Positions 29,575 through 37,744 of a DNA stretch of 64,000 bases are shown here, one piece after another. The DNA is from Candidatus Nanoarchaeia archaeon (GTDB lineage Archaea > Nanobdellota > Nanobdellia > Woesearchaeales > JACPBV01): assembly GCA_028279655.1 (NCBI GenBank), contig JANQNH010000006.1, forward strand, positions 121,668 to 185,667, in the 5' to 3' direction. The notes under the pieces are model-generated. The model worked only from the letters and a program-made list of their open reading frames with translations. It was not told the origin of the DNA and ran no database searches. How positions within the stretch are numbered: the first letter of the stretch is position 1; each line of letters starts with the position of its first letter. Position numbers and translations under genes: made by a program.

Positions 29575-30006
29575 ATGGTAGATAACTCACTAAATCCTTT
29601 TCAAAAAGATCCGAAGAAACATAGCGGCTTGTTCAAGCACCCTGATCAAAAGGAACCCGCTCCTATGCCCCAGGAGCTTGAATCCACAATAAATAGGCTT
29701 AGAGTTCTCGAAGAGCGTTACACAAACATACAGACAGAACTGAGGGTGACAGAAGAGAATATGATCAAGCGTAATAAGAAGCTAACAACAGACGTCAAGA
29801 CCCTTACACTGGATATAAACGAGCTTAGAAAAGAGATAGACGAGATAAAAGACAGAGTACTTATGGCCATAAAGGAACTCCAGGGTATGGCAAAGAAAGA
29901 AGAGGTAAGGGTAATGCAGAGATATATAGAGATGTGGGAGCCTATGAACTTTGTAACTCGCAACGAGATAAATGAGATAATTGACGAAAAGCTGAAAAAA
30001 AGATAA
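29575..30006 (+). CDS. Coiled-coil protein of unknown function
   Basis: ATG 29575 is chosen (143 residues, starting MVDNSLNPFQKD). A TATA box near 29541-29550 predicts a start close to it, so the mRNA is probably leaderless. The N-terminus is proline-rich and flexible. Residues about 38-115 form a long coiled coil (ELESTINRLRVLEERY, LTLDINELRKEIDEIKDRV), followed by a conserved-looking tail with EMWEPMNFVTRNEINEIID. The next gene is another coiled-coil protein on the same strand, so the two may act together. There is a loose resemblance to archaellum accessory proteins FlaC/FlaD, but no archaellum genes are present. Confidence 0.75.
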   Translation: MVDNSLNPFQKDPKKHSGLFKHPDQKEPAPMPQELESTINRLRVLEERYTNIQTELRVTEENMIKRNKKLTTDVKTLTLDINELRKEIDEIKDRVLMAIKELQGMAKKEEVRVMQRYIEMWEPMNFVTRNEINEIIDEKLKKR

Positions 30007-30023
30007 TAATCAACTCAAATAAA

Positions 30024-30116
30024 AATGCTGCCAAGCGAAGTCCAAGCAAGACCCATCACCTTGCGAAAGTACTTGGCTGCATAAGACAATGCCTAACTCG
30101 CACAGAGCGCAGCATT
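30024..30116 (+). ncRNA. Dispersed structured element, family A, copy 1
   Basis: The closing stem is AATGCTGC/GCAGCATT. Inside are AAGCGAAGTCC and TTGCGAAAGTACTT, and a possible inner stem TGCGA/TCGCA. Related copies lie at 41248-41339 (minus) and 44770-44868 (plus). It fills the gap between the two coiled-coil genes. It could be a small RNA or a non-autonomous repeat. Confidence 0.7.
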
Positions 30117-30184
30117 GTCAAATACAAAAAAGATAAATTTATATACTAATCTGATTATTAACAAACAAAAAGAGGAGATAGATT

Positions 30185-30727
30185 ATGGCCTTATTCAAGA
30201 AGAAAGAAGAAGCTCCACCAGGTATGCCTCCAGATATGGGGATGCCGCCGGCTCAGGACCCATACCCAGCACAGCAGGATTACGGGCAGTATCAGGACCC
30301 ACAACAAGGCTATCCTCAAGATTATTCTCAGCAGCAATATCCTCAGCCTCAGGCACCGATGGGGCAGCCCCCTCCGATGGCTCCACCCCCTCAGGATACG
30401 AGCCAGGAAAAGATACAGGAGATAGCAGAGGCCATTGTTGAGGAAAAATGGAGGGACAAAAAGAAAGAGATAGACAAGATCCTGGAGTGGAAAGAGGAGA
30501 TAACAACAAAGATAACCCAGCTCCAGCAGCAGTTCACAGATCTGAAATCATCCTTTGACAACCTGCACAAAGGGATGCTCGGCAAGATTACAGAATATGA
30601 CGAAAACCTCACTAACGTAGGCACAGAGATAAAGGCAATGGAAAAGGTATTCTCCAAGGTGCTTCCTTCTCTTACAGACAGCGTCAATAAGATGCAGCGG
30701 ATGGCAACCCCTGTAAAGAAGAAGTAA
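30185..30727 (+). CDS. Proline/glutamine-rich coiled-coil protein
   Basis: The protein has 180 residues. ATG 30185 is preceded by AGAGGAG (ribosome binding site) and a TATA box AATTTATATAC near 30132. Residues about 10-75 are a disordered stretch of P, Q, G and Y (for example QPQAPMGQPPPMAPPPQ). From about 78 onward it is coiled coil (DKKKEIDKILEWKEEIT, TKITQLQQQFTDLKSSFDN). It is similar in layout to the preceding gene product: short basic N-terminus, disordered part, coiled coil. Function is unknown. Confidence 0.78.
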   Translation: MALFKKKEEAPPGMPPDMGMPPAQDPYPAQQDYGQYQDPQQGYPQDYSQQQYPQPQAPMGQPPPMAPPPQDTSQEKIQEIAEAIVEEKWRDKKKEIDKILEWKEEITTKITQLQQQFTDLKSSFDNLHKGMLGKITEYDENLTNVGTEIKAMEKVFSKVLPSLTDSVNKMQRMATPVKKK

Positions 30728-30744
30728 AACTATTTCTTAAAATG

Positions 30745-30898
30745 TCAGGAATTTTCCACCAGTTTAAAACTGGTGGCTGAAAGCCAATCCTCATTTGGAT
30801 TGTGAAAAATTCCTGAGCATGCTCAAGAACCACTGGTCCTTCAAATTCGAGATGAAGCCTTCGCTTCATTCCACCGGTCTCTGACCGGTGGTTCTTGA
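30745..30898. ncRNA. Two stacked multi-hairpin elements in a gene-free gap
   Basis: Element 1 (30745-30816) is closed by TCAGGAATTTT/AAAATTCCTGA and holds two hairpins, a 21 bp palindrome at 30756-30776 and CAATCC/GGATTG at 30785-30802. Element 2 (30823-30898) is closed by TCAAGAACCAC/GTGGTTCTTGA and holds ATGAAG/CTTCAT and a competing hairpin CCACCGGTC/GACCGGTGG. Both are three-way junctions of similar size. The strand is undetermined. No ORF is supported between 30728 and 31057. Confidence 0.6.
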
Positions 30899-30910
30899 CA
30901 AGTAATAAGT

Positions 30911-31031
30911 CCAAGCAACAACAATGGACTCAAACACGGACTTTATTCAATAAAGTCCTATTCGGAAAGGAAAAAACCCACTTCGTATGGCTTTTCCCTC
31001 TCCACTCATGTTTTCGTCAGTTGTTGCTTGG
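30911..31031 (+). ncRNA. Dispersed structured element, family B, copy 1
   Basis: It is closed by CCAAGCAACAA/TTGTTGCTTGG. A 10 bp hairpin GGACTTTATT/AATAAAGTCC lies at 30938-30958. Conserved single-stranded blocks are GGACTCAAACACGGA, AAAGGAAAAAACCC and, near the 3' end, GTTTTCGTC. Copy 2 lies at 37511-37672 on the minus strand with compensatory changes in both stems. Confidence 0.72.
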
Positions 31032-31057
31032 TGAATAATAGATTAAGAATTAAATTA

Positions 31058-31567
31058 CTATATATACTGCTTACCTGCCATCAAGACTATGGTAAATATC
31101 GCTATGATCATAATGAACATTATCCCCAATATCTTAGGGTGAAATAATAAAGTAGTAGTCTTTCCATAATCAACATCTGTCTCATTATCCCCTGGTGCAG
31201 TAACCTGTTCTCTTACATAACTCAATGCCCCCACTACCAGGATAAGGATTATGACAACAAAGGTGACCATCCTTAGAGAACCTAGGCTTTCACCTGTTGC
31301 CCCAAACAGCTTAAGGGCAATAGTGACAAATATTACAAAGATAAAGACAACAGCAAACCAGGGAGCGATATATTCTATCGTACCTGTGGCGATAGGGCTG
31401 AACAACACCAAAAGGCCGATCACCAGCCCGATAACTACATGGATTGCCTTGTTCTCCCCTAAAACCTTGCTGTAGCTTAATATGGCAAACACAGCCAACC
31501 ATACAAATATAAAAACAAAAAAAGTAGAAAAGTTCTGGAGTCCACCTATATCTAAAAATGTAGCCAT
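31058..31567 (-). CDS. Four-helix membrane protein, third of a paralogous trio
   Basis: The 169-residue protein has four transmembrane segments (about 15-32, 44-62, 67-87 and 100-116) and a final one near 148-165. The N-terminal pattern FFVFIFVWLAVFAILSYSKVLGENK matches the two upstream genes (LPFLLIFVVIFALMAKTRVLGEDKK and LPFLLVFTIVFAILEKTRVYG), so the three arose by duplication. It lies 15 bases after the second paralogue in one operon. No enzymatic residues are evident; the family is known only as uncharacterised DPANN membrane proteins. Confidence 0.8.
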   Translation of the reverse strand: MATFLDIGGLQNFSTFFVFIFVWLAVFAILSYSKVLGENKAIHVVIGLVIGLLVLFSPIATGTIEYIAPWFAVVFIFVIFVTIALKLFGATGESLGSLRMVTFVVIILILVVGALSYVREQVTAPGDNETDVDYGKTTTLLFHPKILGIMFIMIIAIFTIVLMAGKQYI

Positions 31568-31582
31568 ATTATTACCCTAGGT

Positions 31583-32185
31583 CTACTCTTTCTTGCCGCC
31601 AAACATATCTCCTACCCACTTACCTACACTAGATAATGCATTGACCTCCTTCTCTTTGTCCTCTCCTCTGGTGATCCACCATACGATTATGGCAAACACC
31701 AGCACCATCACTATGATCGCAACCGTCTCCGCACCAAAGAATTGATCAAACCATGACCAGTTAGCCCACCATCCTGCTGCTCCACCAAATATTATGATTA
31801 TTATAATGAAAGACACGATCGCTATCCACCCGGATAAACTGGAACCCATCCATTTTGCCTCTCCTCCAAACAATCCTATCAATATCAGAAGCATTATCAC
31901 AGCAACAGCGATAATAGATACCTGTGGTAAGGCTGTATTCATTATGTCAACCACATCAGCACCCGGAGGATAGTAGTTCAACACATGCGGGATTACAACC
32001 AGCAAGGCAACCACCAAAGCAACAACAAGGTTATATTTCTTCTTGTCCTCTCCAAGCACCCTTGTCTTTGCCATCAATGCAAATATCACCACAAATATCA
32101 ACAGGAACGGTAACATCACATCTGTAAGTCCCCACGAATCCAAAATCCTAACAAACTCTTCAAGATTATATGCATTACTTGCCAT
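31583..32185 (-). CDS. Membrane protein, second of a paralogous trio
   Basis: The 200-residue protein has four or five transmembrane helices and the signature DVMLPFLLIFVVIFALMAKT, then RVLGEDKKKYN. A tryptophan-rich loop (AAGWWANWSWFDQFFGAE) lies before the last helix, and the cytoplasmic tail is charged. It sits 13 bases after the first paralogue and 15 before the third, forming a three-gene operon. Function is unknown. Confidence 0.82.
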   Translation of the reverse strand: MASNAYNLEEFVRILDSWGLTDVMLPFLLIFVVIFALMAKTRVLGEDKKKYNLVVALVVALLVVIPHVLNYYPPGADVVDIMNTALPQVSIIAVAVIMLLILIGLFGGEAKWMGSSLSGWIAIVSFIIIIIIFGGAAGWWANWSWFDQFFGAETVAIIVMVLVFAIIVWWITRGEDKEKEVNALSSVGKWVGDMFGGKKE

Positions 32186-32198
32186 TTAAACACACCTC

Positions 32199-32762
32199 TT
32201 AATCCTTTTTATCCTCTTTCTTGACCCCGTCAGTATGAGGCTCACCCTTAACGATATACCAAATGAACAACACAATAATAGCCAGCAATATTACAGATCC
32301 TACTACTTCTCCACCGGTCTCAAACCTGAAGAAGTCCCACATCACATCCCACCATCCTAGCGCATAGATAAATATCAAAGCAATACCAACAAACATCATG
32401 ATCATAAAGAAATAATTCCAGTTCCCTGTCAGGAATCCACCTTCCCCTTCCTTCATAAAGCTGCCAACCAGCAACAAGAAAAGGACAGAAAGCATCAGTA
32501 GTATGACAGTATAGGAAGAGACAGTTGTTATTATGGCAACCAGCTTGGAGGATGCTATCACAAAAAATGCAATTACAAATGCCGTTATTGAATTCAGGTT
32601 TTTCTTCGAATATTCCTTCCCATCTATGGTCTCAGTCCCATATACCCTTGTCTTTTCTAATATTGCAAACACGATGGTAAACACCAAAAGAAACGGCAGG
32701 ACTACATCGTATAATCCTATCTCTTCGAAAAACACAATAACATTCCTGAATGCACTAGCCAT
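32199..32762 (-). CDS. Membrane protein, first of a paralogous trio
   Basis: The 187-residue protein has an N-terminal amphipathic segment, the signature DVVLPFLLVFTIVFAILEKT and RVYGTETIDGKEYSKKN, then three more transmembrane helices and a polar tail (HTDGVKKEDKKD). A TATA box (minus-strand GTTTATATATAAA, about 32780-32793) puts the transcript start next to the ATG, so the trio has its own leaderless promoter. Function is unknown; with the two downstream paralogues it may build a hetero-oligomeric membrane complex (inference). Confidence 0.82.
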   Translation of the reverse strand: MASAFRNVIVFFEEIGLYDVVLPFLLVFTIVFAILEKTRVYGTETIDGKEYSKKNLNSITAFVIAFFVIASSKLVAIITTVSSYTVILLMLSVLFLLLVGSFMKEGEGGFLTGNWNYFFMIMMFVGIALIFIYALGWWDVMWDFFRFETGGEVVGSVILLAIIVLFIWYIVKGEPHTDGVKKEDKKD

Positions 32763-32825
32763 ATCTCATTCTTGATTATATTTATATATAAACTTTGCGT
32801 TTTTCCTGAAAAACACAACGGTTTA

Positions 32826-32887
32826 GAAAACGAAGTTTTCGAAAAACAAAGTTTTCCGGATCGGTTTAGAAACTTTGTTTCTAAAAC
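32826..32887. terminator. Hairpin array between the SDR gene and the membrane trio
   Basis: Three adjacent hairpins: GAAAAC-GAA-GTTTTC (32826-32840), GAAAA/TTTTC (32841-32856) and TTTAGAAAC-TTT-GTTTCTAAA (32865-32885). The block CGGTTTAGAAA occurs twice. Lying downstream of the SDR gene and ahead of the trio promoter, it may end the SDR transcript. Confidence 0.5.
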
Positions 32888-32897
32888 TTTTCATTTC

Positions 32898-33827
32898 TCA
32901 CCCCATTTTTCTAGGTTTTAGATCTACCATCCAGGTTTTACCATTTTGTACTAAAGATCTATCTGCAAATAGCCTGATGACTTCTCCTGTTGCATCCTTA
33001 TATTCAAAAAACATACCTGTTGGATCCTGATCCCTATAATGCTCAAAAACCTGAAATAAATCCATCCCTTTTTGTTCTGCTTTCTCAGGAAATAAGCTGT
33101 TGGTCCATGCAGGAGAATATAAAAAATTTCCAAACATTGGACTATAAAATGCAATTCCTGAATTATCATATGTCCTAGCATAATTTCCAACTTGCATTTT
33201 ATTTGCTGCTTTTGATGTAGAATATGCATCATTTCCAGGACTTGCGTTTACAGCAGATTTTGAATTGATAATTACATATCTGCCTAAACCCCTTTTAAGC
33301 ATAAAAGGTATAGCATACATTGCAAGTGCTTGGTTTCCACGTACATTTACACCCATAGTTAGGTCATATGTTTCCCAATCAGTTTCATCAGTTTTGCCTG
33401 AAGCTTTAATGACAGCAGCAGAATTAACAACATACCCTAAACCATCAAATTCTTCAGCTGCACTATGTACAGCTCGTTTCACATCTTCAGGTTTAGTCAT
33501 ATCAAACTCAATAGGCAGAACCCTGACTCCCGGAAAGCCATCCCTAATTTTTGCAGCTAAATCCTGAAGATCATCGCTCTTAAATGATGTATCAGCAATA
33601 GCAAGATCCATTCCCTGGGCTGCCAAGGCATGTACAATAGGTGTTCCAATACCTCCAGTTGCTCCAGCAACAAAAACAGGCTGACCTGCTAGTTCAGGAT
33701 GTTCATCAGCTTTACTTTCAGAAACAGCTAAAGGGATTCCACCTTTTTCCATTGTTCTTAAATGGTCCATTAGCTCTGCTTCTGTTTCTATTGGAACTTC
33801 TTTCCCTTGAATCATAACCTTATACAT
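32898..33827 (-). CDS. Short-chain dehydrogenase/reductase (SDR) with an N-terminal extension
   Basis: The 309-residue protein has a Rossmann fold. Cofactor motif GATGGIG lies at 55-61, the NSAA motif at 135-138, the catalytic serine near 189 (INSKSAVN) and YSTSK at 202-206, so the active site is intact. About 50 residues precede the usual SDR start, including YKVMIQGKEVPIETEAELMD, which reads like a small regulatory or ACP-like lead-in. The substrate cannot be told. A 42-codon ORF upstream overlaps its start codon. Confidence 0.88.
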   Translation of the reverse strand: MYKVMIQGKEVPIETEAELMDHLRTMEKGGIPLAVSESKADEHPELAGQPVFVAGATGGIGTPIVHALAAQGMDLAIADTSFKSDDLQDLAAKIRDGFPGVRVLPIEFDMTKPEDVKRAVHSAAEEFDGLGYVVNSAAVIKASGKTDETDWETYDLTMGVNVRGNQALAMYAIPFMLKRGLGRYVIINSKSAVNASPGNDAYSTSKAANKMQVGNYARTYDNSGIAFYSPMFGNFLYSPAWTNSLFPEKAEQKGMDLFQVFEHYRDQDPTGMFFEYKDATGEVIRLFADRSLVQNGKTWMVDLKPRKMG

Positions 33828-33948
33828 TTTCCATCAACATAGCACCGATTGAACGCATCCCATCTACTGCGCCACTTGAAATAAGCCCTGCTCCTCTTTC
33901 AATATATTCCTTAACTCTACCCCCTCTAAAAGCTATTTTATTATCCAA
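33820..33948 (-). CDS. Possible 42-residue leader or remnant ORF overlapping the SDR start
   Basis: Frame from TTG 33948 to TAA 33820, translating as DNKIAFRGGRVKEYIERGA, GLISSGAVDGMRSIGAML and MENV. Amino-acid composition is normal and it overlaps the SDR ATG by eight bases, which would couple translation. A TATA-like TTTATATATTAA lies just upstream. The start codon is weak and the family unknown. It could instead be the end of a decayed gene. Confidence 0.4.
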   Translation of the reverse strand: MDNKIAFRGGRVKEYIERGAGLISSGAVDGMRSIGAMLMENV

Positions 33949-34145
33949 TTATCTCTTAATATATAAACTTTATCCTAATATAACCACTTTAGAATAGATA
34001 CTGGGGGGCTACGTTCAAAATGTAGGTTAGCAGCCTAAGGTCAAAGTTCTACAAATAATTTAGAGGTAGTTGACAAGGGGGAGGATTTCTATGACTCCCA
34101 TTTTCCCAAACCTTTAAATACCTCTATAAATCTACAGAAGAGAAG

Positions 34146-34715
34146 ATGATAAACAAACAAGACTTCAAGAAGATCAGGAATGTATTGGCAAAGTACGATG
34201 CAGACAGAGAGCTATTGATTAAAAAGTCCAGAGATGTCCTTAAGCTCTCAAAACAGCTTATCTACACCATACACAGGAAAGACATGAAAGAAGCATCAAA
34301 ACTACTGAGCCAGGTAAAAAAAGAAAAGCAAAACCTGGACAAGATAACATCAAAAAACAAGAAACTATTCTACGAAGGCTCTTACTCACAGGCAGCCCAG
34401 GAATATGTAGAGGCACTAACCTACTACAGCTACACTAAAGACAGGAAGATCCCCACAATCTCCACAATTAAGGTAAGTGAAGAGGATTACCTGATGGGTA
34501 TATGCGATCTGACTGGAGAACTGACAAGAAAAGCAGTAACTATAGCCCATAAGGATCCAAAAAAGGTCAAAATCATAAAAAGCCTGGTTGAGGAGATCTT
34601 TGGAGAATTCATCAAGTTCGACCTGAGAAACGGAAACCTAAGGAAAAAATCTGATTCTATCAAATGGAACCTAAAGAAACTGGAAGAAGTGATTTATGAT
34701 ATTAAGAAGAAGTAA
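34146..34715 (+). CDS. Translin-family RNA/DNA-binding protein
   Basis: The 189-residue all-helical protein carries the translin signature DYLMGICDLTGELTRKAV at about 118-135. It also has the upstream SQAAQEYVEALTYYSY segment and the long N-terminal helices typical of the family. Archaeal translins form ring-shaped oligomers that bind and sometimes cleave RNA. TATA boxes at 34111-34122 (CCTTTAAATACC) and a few bases later point to a start close to the ATG. The next gene (rpe) follows 44 bases later. Confidence 0.87.
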   Translation: MINKQDFKKIRNVLAKYDADRELLIKKSRDVLKLSKQLIYTIHRKDMKEASKLLSQVKKEKQNLDKITSKNKKLFYEGSYSQAAQEYVEALTYYSYTKDRKIPTISTIKVSEEDYLMGICDLTGELTRKAVTIAHKDPKKVKIIKSLVEEIFGEFIKFDLRNGNLRKKSDSIKWNLKKLEEVIYDIKKK

Positions 34716-34759
34716 GATTTAAAAAAGAGCCTTTATTCTTCTAGAATTGGTGAGTTAGA

Positions 34760-35503
34760 ATGTTAGAACTAGAATCAGAAATAAAAATTGCCCCTTCAAT
34801 ATTATCTGCAGATTGGGGTTACTTAGGGAGTGAAGTGCAGCGTGTTAGAAGAGGAGGAGCAAATATTATACATTATGATGTCATGGATGGTCAGTTTGTT
34901 CCAATGATTACTGTTGGGTCCGCTGTATTAAAGCGACTGAAAGAACTTTCAAATCTTCCTTTTGATACCCATCTTATGGTTAAGACTCCAGAAAGGCATA
35001 TTAAAAGCTTCTGTGAGGCAGGAACAGATTATCTTACAATTCATGCTGAGGAAGTCAATGGAAATCTAGATAAGATAATAGAAGAGATGGATAGTTTTGG
35101 AGTGGTCAAGGGGATAGCATTCGATCTGGGTACAGATCCAAGCCATCCAAGTTATAATGAAATATGTAGATACATAATGGATGGTAAGTTCGATATGGTG
35201 CTGGTGATGGGTGTTAAAGCAGGCGCAGGCGGCCAATCATTCAACGAAGAATCATTGAAAACAATAAGCTACATAAGAGGTCTAAATCCAAACATCCCTA
35301 TAGAATTTGATGGAGGGATAAATTATCTACCTGAGATAGATGGAAGATCGACTGCAGATTTGGTTGCAGAGCGGGGAGCAAGGATAATTGTAGCCGGGTC
35401 AAAGGTTTTTAATCCGGAGTTCATATCCGATGATTACAAAACTCCAATACAAAGAATCAGAGAGCAAGCATTGATTGGTTACATGGCTTCACAAAAAAAG
35501 TAA
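34760..35503 (+). CDS. rpe: Ribulose-phosphate 3-epimerase
   Basis: The 247-residue TIM barrel interconverts ribulose-5-phosphate and xylulose-5-phosphate. Visible motifs: APSILSADW near the N-terminus, IIHYDVMDGQFVP with the metal histidine and aspartate (38, 40), DTHLMV with His71, MGVKAGAGGQSF for phosphate binding, and IEFDGGI with the second catalytic aspartate. The C-terminal GARIIVAGSKVF completes the phosphate site. It stands alone, so a wider pentose pathway cannot be judged here. Confidence 0.9.
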   Translation: MLELESEIKIAPSILSADWGYLGSEVQRVRRGGANIIHYDVMDGQFVPMITVGSAVLKRLKELSNLPFDTHLMVKTPERHIKSFCEAGTDYLTIHAEEVNGNLDKIIEEMDSFGVVKGIAFDLGTDPSHPSYNEICRYIMDGKFDMVLVMGVKAGAGGQSFNEESLKTISYIRGLNPNIPIEFDGGINYLPEIDGRSTADLVAERGARIIVAGSKVFNPEFISDDYKTPIQRIREQALIGYMASQKK

Positions 35504-35544
35504 TTCTAAAAATATTTAAATAAGGGGTATTCTTCTTCTTTACT

Positions 35545-36756
35545 ATGTTCAGCTTCAAAATAATAAAGGAAGATAAAAAGACTAGAGCACGTCTGGGAAA
35601 AGTAACTACAGAACACGGCTCTTTCCAAACACCCATCTTCATACCAGTAGCAACAGCCGCTACATTAAGGGCACTGGACAACAGGGACATAGAAGAACTG
35701 GGTGCAGAAGCCATCTTAGCAAATACCTATCATCTACATCTGAGGCCAGGAGACGACCTGATCAAACGGCAAGGAAAGCTCCACAAGTTCATGAACTGGC
35801 AAAAACCTATAATAACCGATTCAGGAGGATTCCAGGCATTCTCTCTGGGATTTGCAGTTGAACACCAGGTAGGTAAGATAGCAGACAACTACTTAGATAT
35901 AAACAACAAAAGGCCAGACAAGCAGACAGACCATAAAAAATTCGCTCATATAGATGATAAAGGAGTATCATTCAGAGATCCTATTCATGGCCATAAGATA
36001 AAACTTACTCCAAAGAGATCCATGGAAATACAATCAAACCTGGGATCAGACATAATATTTGCCTTTGACGAATGCACCTCTCCATTATCAGATAAGGCAT
36101 ACACAAAAAAAGCACTGGAAAGGACCCATAAATGGGCAGAGCAATCTATAAAATACCATGACAAAAAACAAGCATTATTTGGAATAGTACAAGGAGGTGC
36201 CTATAAAGACCTGAGGATAAAAAGCGCAAAATACATCAGAAACCTCAATTTCGATGGATTCGGAATCGGAGGCTCCTTAGGTAAATCCAAAGAAGACATG
36301 CACAATATCCTTGACTGGACAATACCTCTGTTGCCAAAAGACAAGCCGAGGCATCTCCTGGGTATAGGTGCAGTTGAAGACCTCTTTAACTCAGTAGAGA
36401 GAGGCATAGACATGTTTGATTGTGTTGCACCTACGAGATGGGCCAGACGAGGCCACGTCTACATAACCCCAGAAGCAGGAGGGACAAAGAAGAACAAGTT
36501 CCGTTTTAACATAGAGAACAAGATATACGAAAACGACAAAAAACCCATTGACCCTACTTGCAGATGCTACGCCTGCAGGAACCATAGCCGCGCATATCTG
36601 CGCCATCTGTTCAAAGCAAGCGAACTGACATACTTTAGGTTATCATCAATCCACAACCTTAACTTCTTGCTAAGGTTGATGGAAAAGATAAGAAAAGCAA
36701 TAGAAGATAACAGCTTCAAAAAGCTAAAGAAAGAGTGGCTGGGAACTAACAAGTAG
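35545..36756 (+). CDS. tgt: tRNA-guanine transglycosylase, bacterial/queuine type
   Basis: The 403-residue enzyme exchanges guanine for queuine or a precursor at tRNA position 34. Active-site parts: TDSGGFQAFSLG (Asp92), FDECTSPL (174-181), GIGGSLGKSKEDM (240-252), the nucleophile region GIDMFDCVAPTRWARRGH, and zinc ligands C339, C341, C344 and about H370. There is no C-terminal PUA domain, which archaeosine TGTs carry, so this is the Q-type enzyme. An insertion of about 40 residues follows FSLG. It converges with a YhhQ-type queuosine-precursor transporter with a one-base gap, which supports salvage. Confidence 0.9.
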   Translation: MFSFKIIKEDKKTRARLGKVTTEHGSFQTPIFIPVATAATLRALDNRDIEELGAEAILANTYHLHLRPGDDLIKRQGKLHKFMNWQKPIITDSGGFQAFSLGFAVEHQVGKIADNYLDINNKRPDKQTDHKKFAHIDDKGVSFRDPIHGHKIKLTPKRSMEIQSNLGSDIIFAFDECTSPLSDKAYTKKALERTHKWAEQSIKYHDKKQALFGIVQGGAYKDLRIKSAKYIRNLNFDGFGIGGSLGKSKEDMHNILDWTIPLLPKDKPRHLLGIGAVEDLFNSVERGIDMFDCVAPTRWARRGHVYITPEAGGTKKNKFRFNIENKIYENDKKPIDPTCRCYACRNHSRAYLRHLFKASELTYFRLSSIHNLNFLLRLMEKIRKAIEDNSFKKLKKEWLGTNK

Positions 36757-36757
36757 A

Positions 36758-37471
36758 TCAATCCTTACTATAATATCTATTCTTAATAGCCTTACTAAGA
36801 TAGATAAAAGGCGTATCAGCCAAAGACACGATAAACTTCATAACATAGGATACCACAAATATCTGCATAATCACACTCCAGCTAAATACCTGCTCCCATC
36901 CAAATAATCCAAAAAACCCGACAAAAGCAATCCATGTGAATATGATATTATCAATAAGCTGGGAAGTAACAGTTGAAAAGTTATTTCTTAACCACAAATA
37001 CCTTCCTTTGAATATCTTCTTCCAGAATTCAAAAGCCCACACATCATGCAGCTGAGAAACTATATAAGCAATCAGACTAGCTATTGTAATCCTAGGCAAC
37101 AAGCTGAATATCTGAACCAGAGCAGGATTCAAGGTATCAGTTACATCCGGAACAAAAGCCAGACAGATCTGCATAATAATAGTAACAGCTATCATCATAA
37201 AGAAACCCAACCATACAGCCTTCTTTGCCTCCTTAAGACCATAATTCTCACTTAATATATCAGTAACCAGGAATGTAGTGCCATATACAACATTACCAAG
37301 TGCTGTAACCCAAAAGAAGATCCTTACAGTCTTCATAACCTGTATATTAGCCAATATAATGGCAACAGCCATCCAGCTATACAGTCCAATCTTCCCAAAA
37401 AACCTGTAAGCTACTAATATTCCTATAAATGTTACTATCATCAATACAATCCATAGTATCTCATTGATCAT
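36758..37471 (-). CDS. Queuosine-precursor transporter, YhhQ/VUT family
   Basis: ATG 37471 is chosen (237 residues, starting MINEILWIVLMIVTF). A TATA-like CATATTTAAAAA near 37494-37505 puts the transcript start at this codon. The frame reaches a TTG at 37525, but that stretch is part of a structured repeat. Six or so transmembrane helices and the family pattern ANIQVMKTV, ALGNVVYGTTFLVTDILSE and QLHDVWAFEFWKK are visible. YhhQ proteins import queuosine precursors. It is convergent with tgt, the enzyme that uses them. Confidence 0.87.
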   Translation of the reverse strand: MINEILWIVLMIVTFIGILVAYRFFGKIGLYSWMAVAIILANIQVMKTVRIFFWVTALGNVVYGTTFLVTDILSENYGLKEAKKAVWLGFFMMIAVTIIMQICLAFVPDVTDTLNPALVQIFSLLPRITIASLIAYIVSQLHDVWAFEFWKKIFKGRYLWLRNNFSTVTSQLIDNIIFTWIAFVGFFGLFGWEQVFSWSVIMQIFVVSYVMKFIVSLADTPFIYLSKAIKNRYYSKD

Positions 37472-37510
37472 ACCCCAGAAGAATACTTGGCCATTTTTAA
37501 ATATGTCGAA

Positions 37511-37672
37511 AAACCCAAACAACAAGGACGAAAACTAGCCTGAAGAGGAAAAAAACAGGGACATTAAATTCCGAAGGAATTTATGGCTCCTTTCTAAGTA
37601 GGGTTTTTTCCTTTTGGCTTAGGATTTTTATAGTAAAATCCGTGTTTGAGTCCTTAGTTGTTGTTTGGGTTT
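37511..37672 (-). ncRNA. Dispersed structured element, family B, copy 2
   Basis: Read on the minus strand it is closed by AAACCCAAACAACAA/TTGTTGTTTGGGTTT and contains GGACTCAAACACGGA, the hairpin GGATTTT/AAAATCC, AAAGGAAAAAACCC and GTTTTCGTC, as in copy 1. Extra inner stem TAAATTCC/GGAATTTA. It lies between the divergent yhhQ-like and aspS genes. Confidence 0.7.
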
Positions 37673-37744
37673 TAATAGTCCATAAAACATAACATCCACT
37701 TATACAAAAACATTTATAAATAACTCTAGAAATCCATACCTATA

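Noticed and set aside
30115..30509. ORFs overlapping the proline/glutamine-rich gene in other frames
   Set aside because: They are produced by the biased composition of that gene; the frame at 30185 has the TATA box and ribosome site.
33955..34105. Possible small RNA between the SDR and translin genes
   Set aside because: There is a G-rich stretch, but I find no convincing stem or repeat partner, only the divergent promoters.
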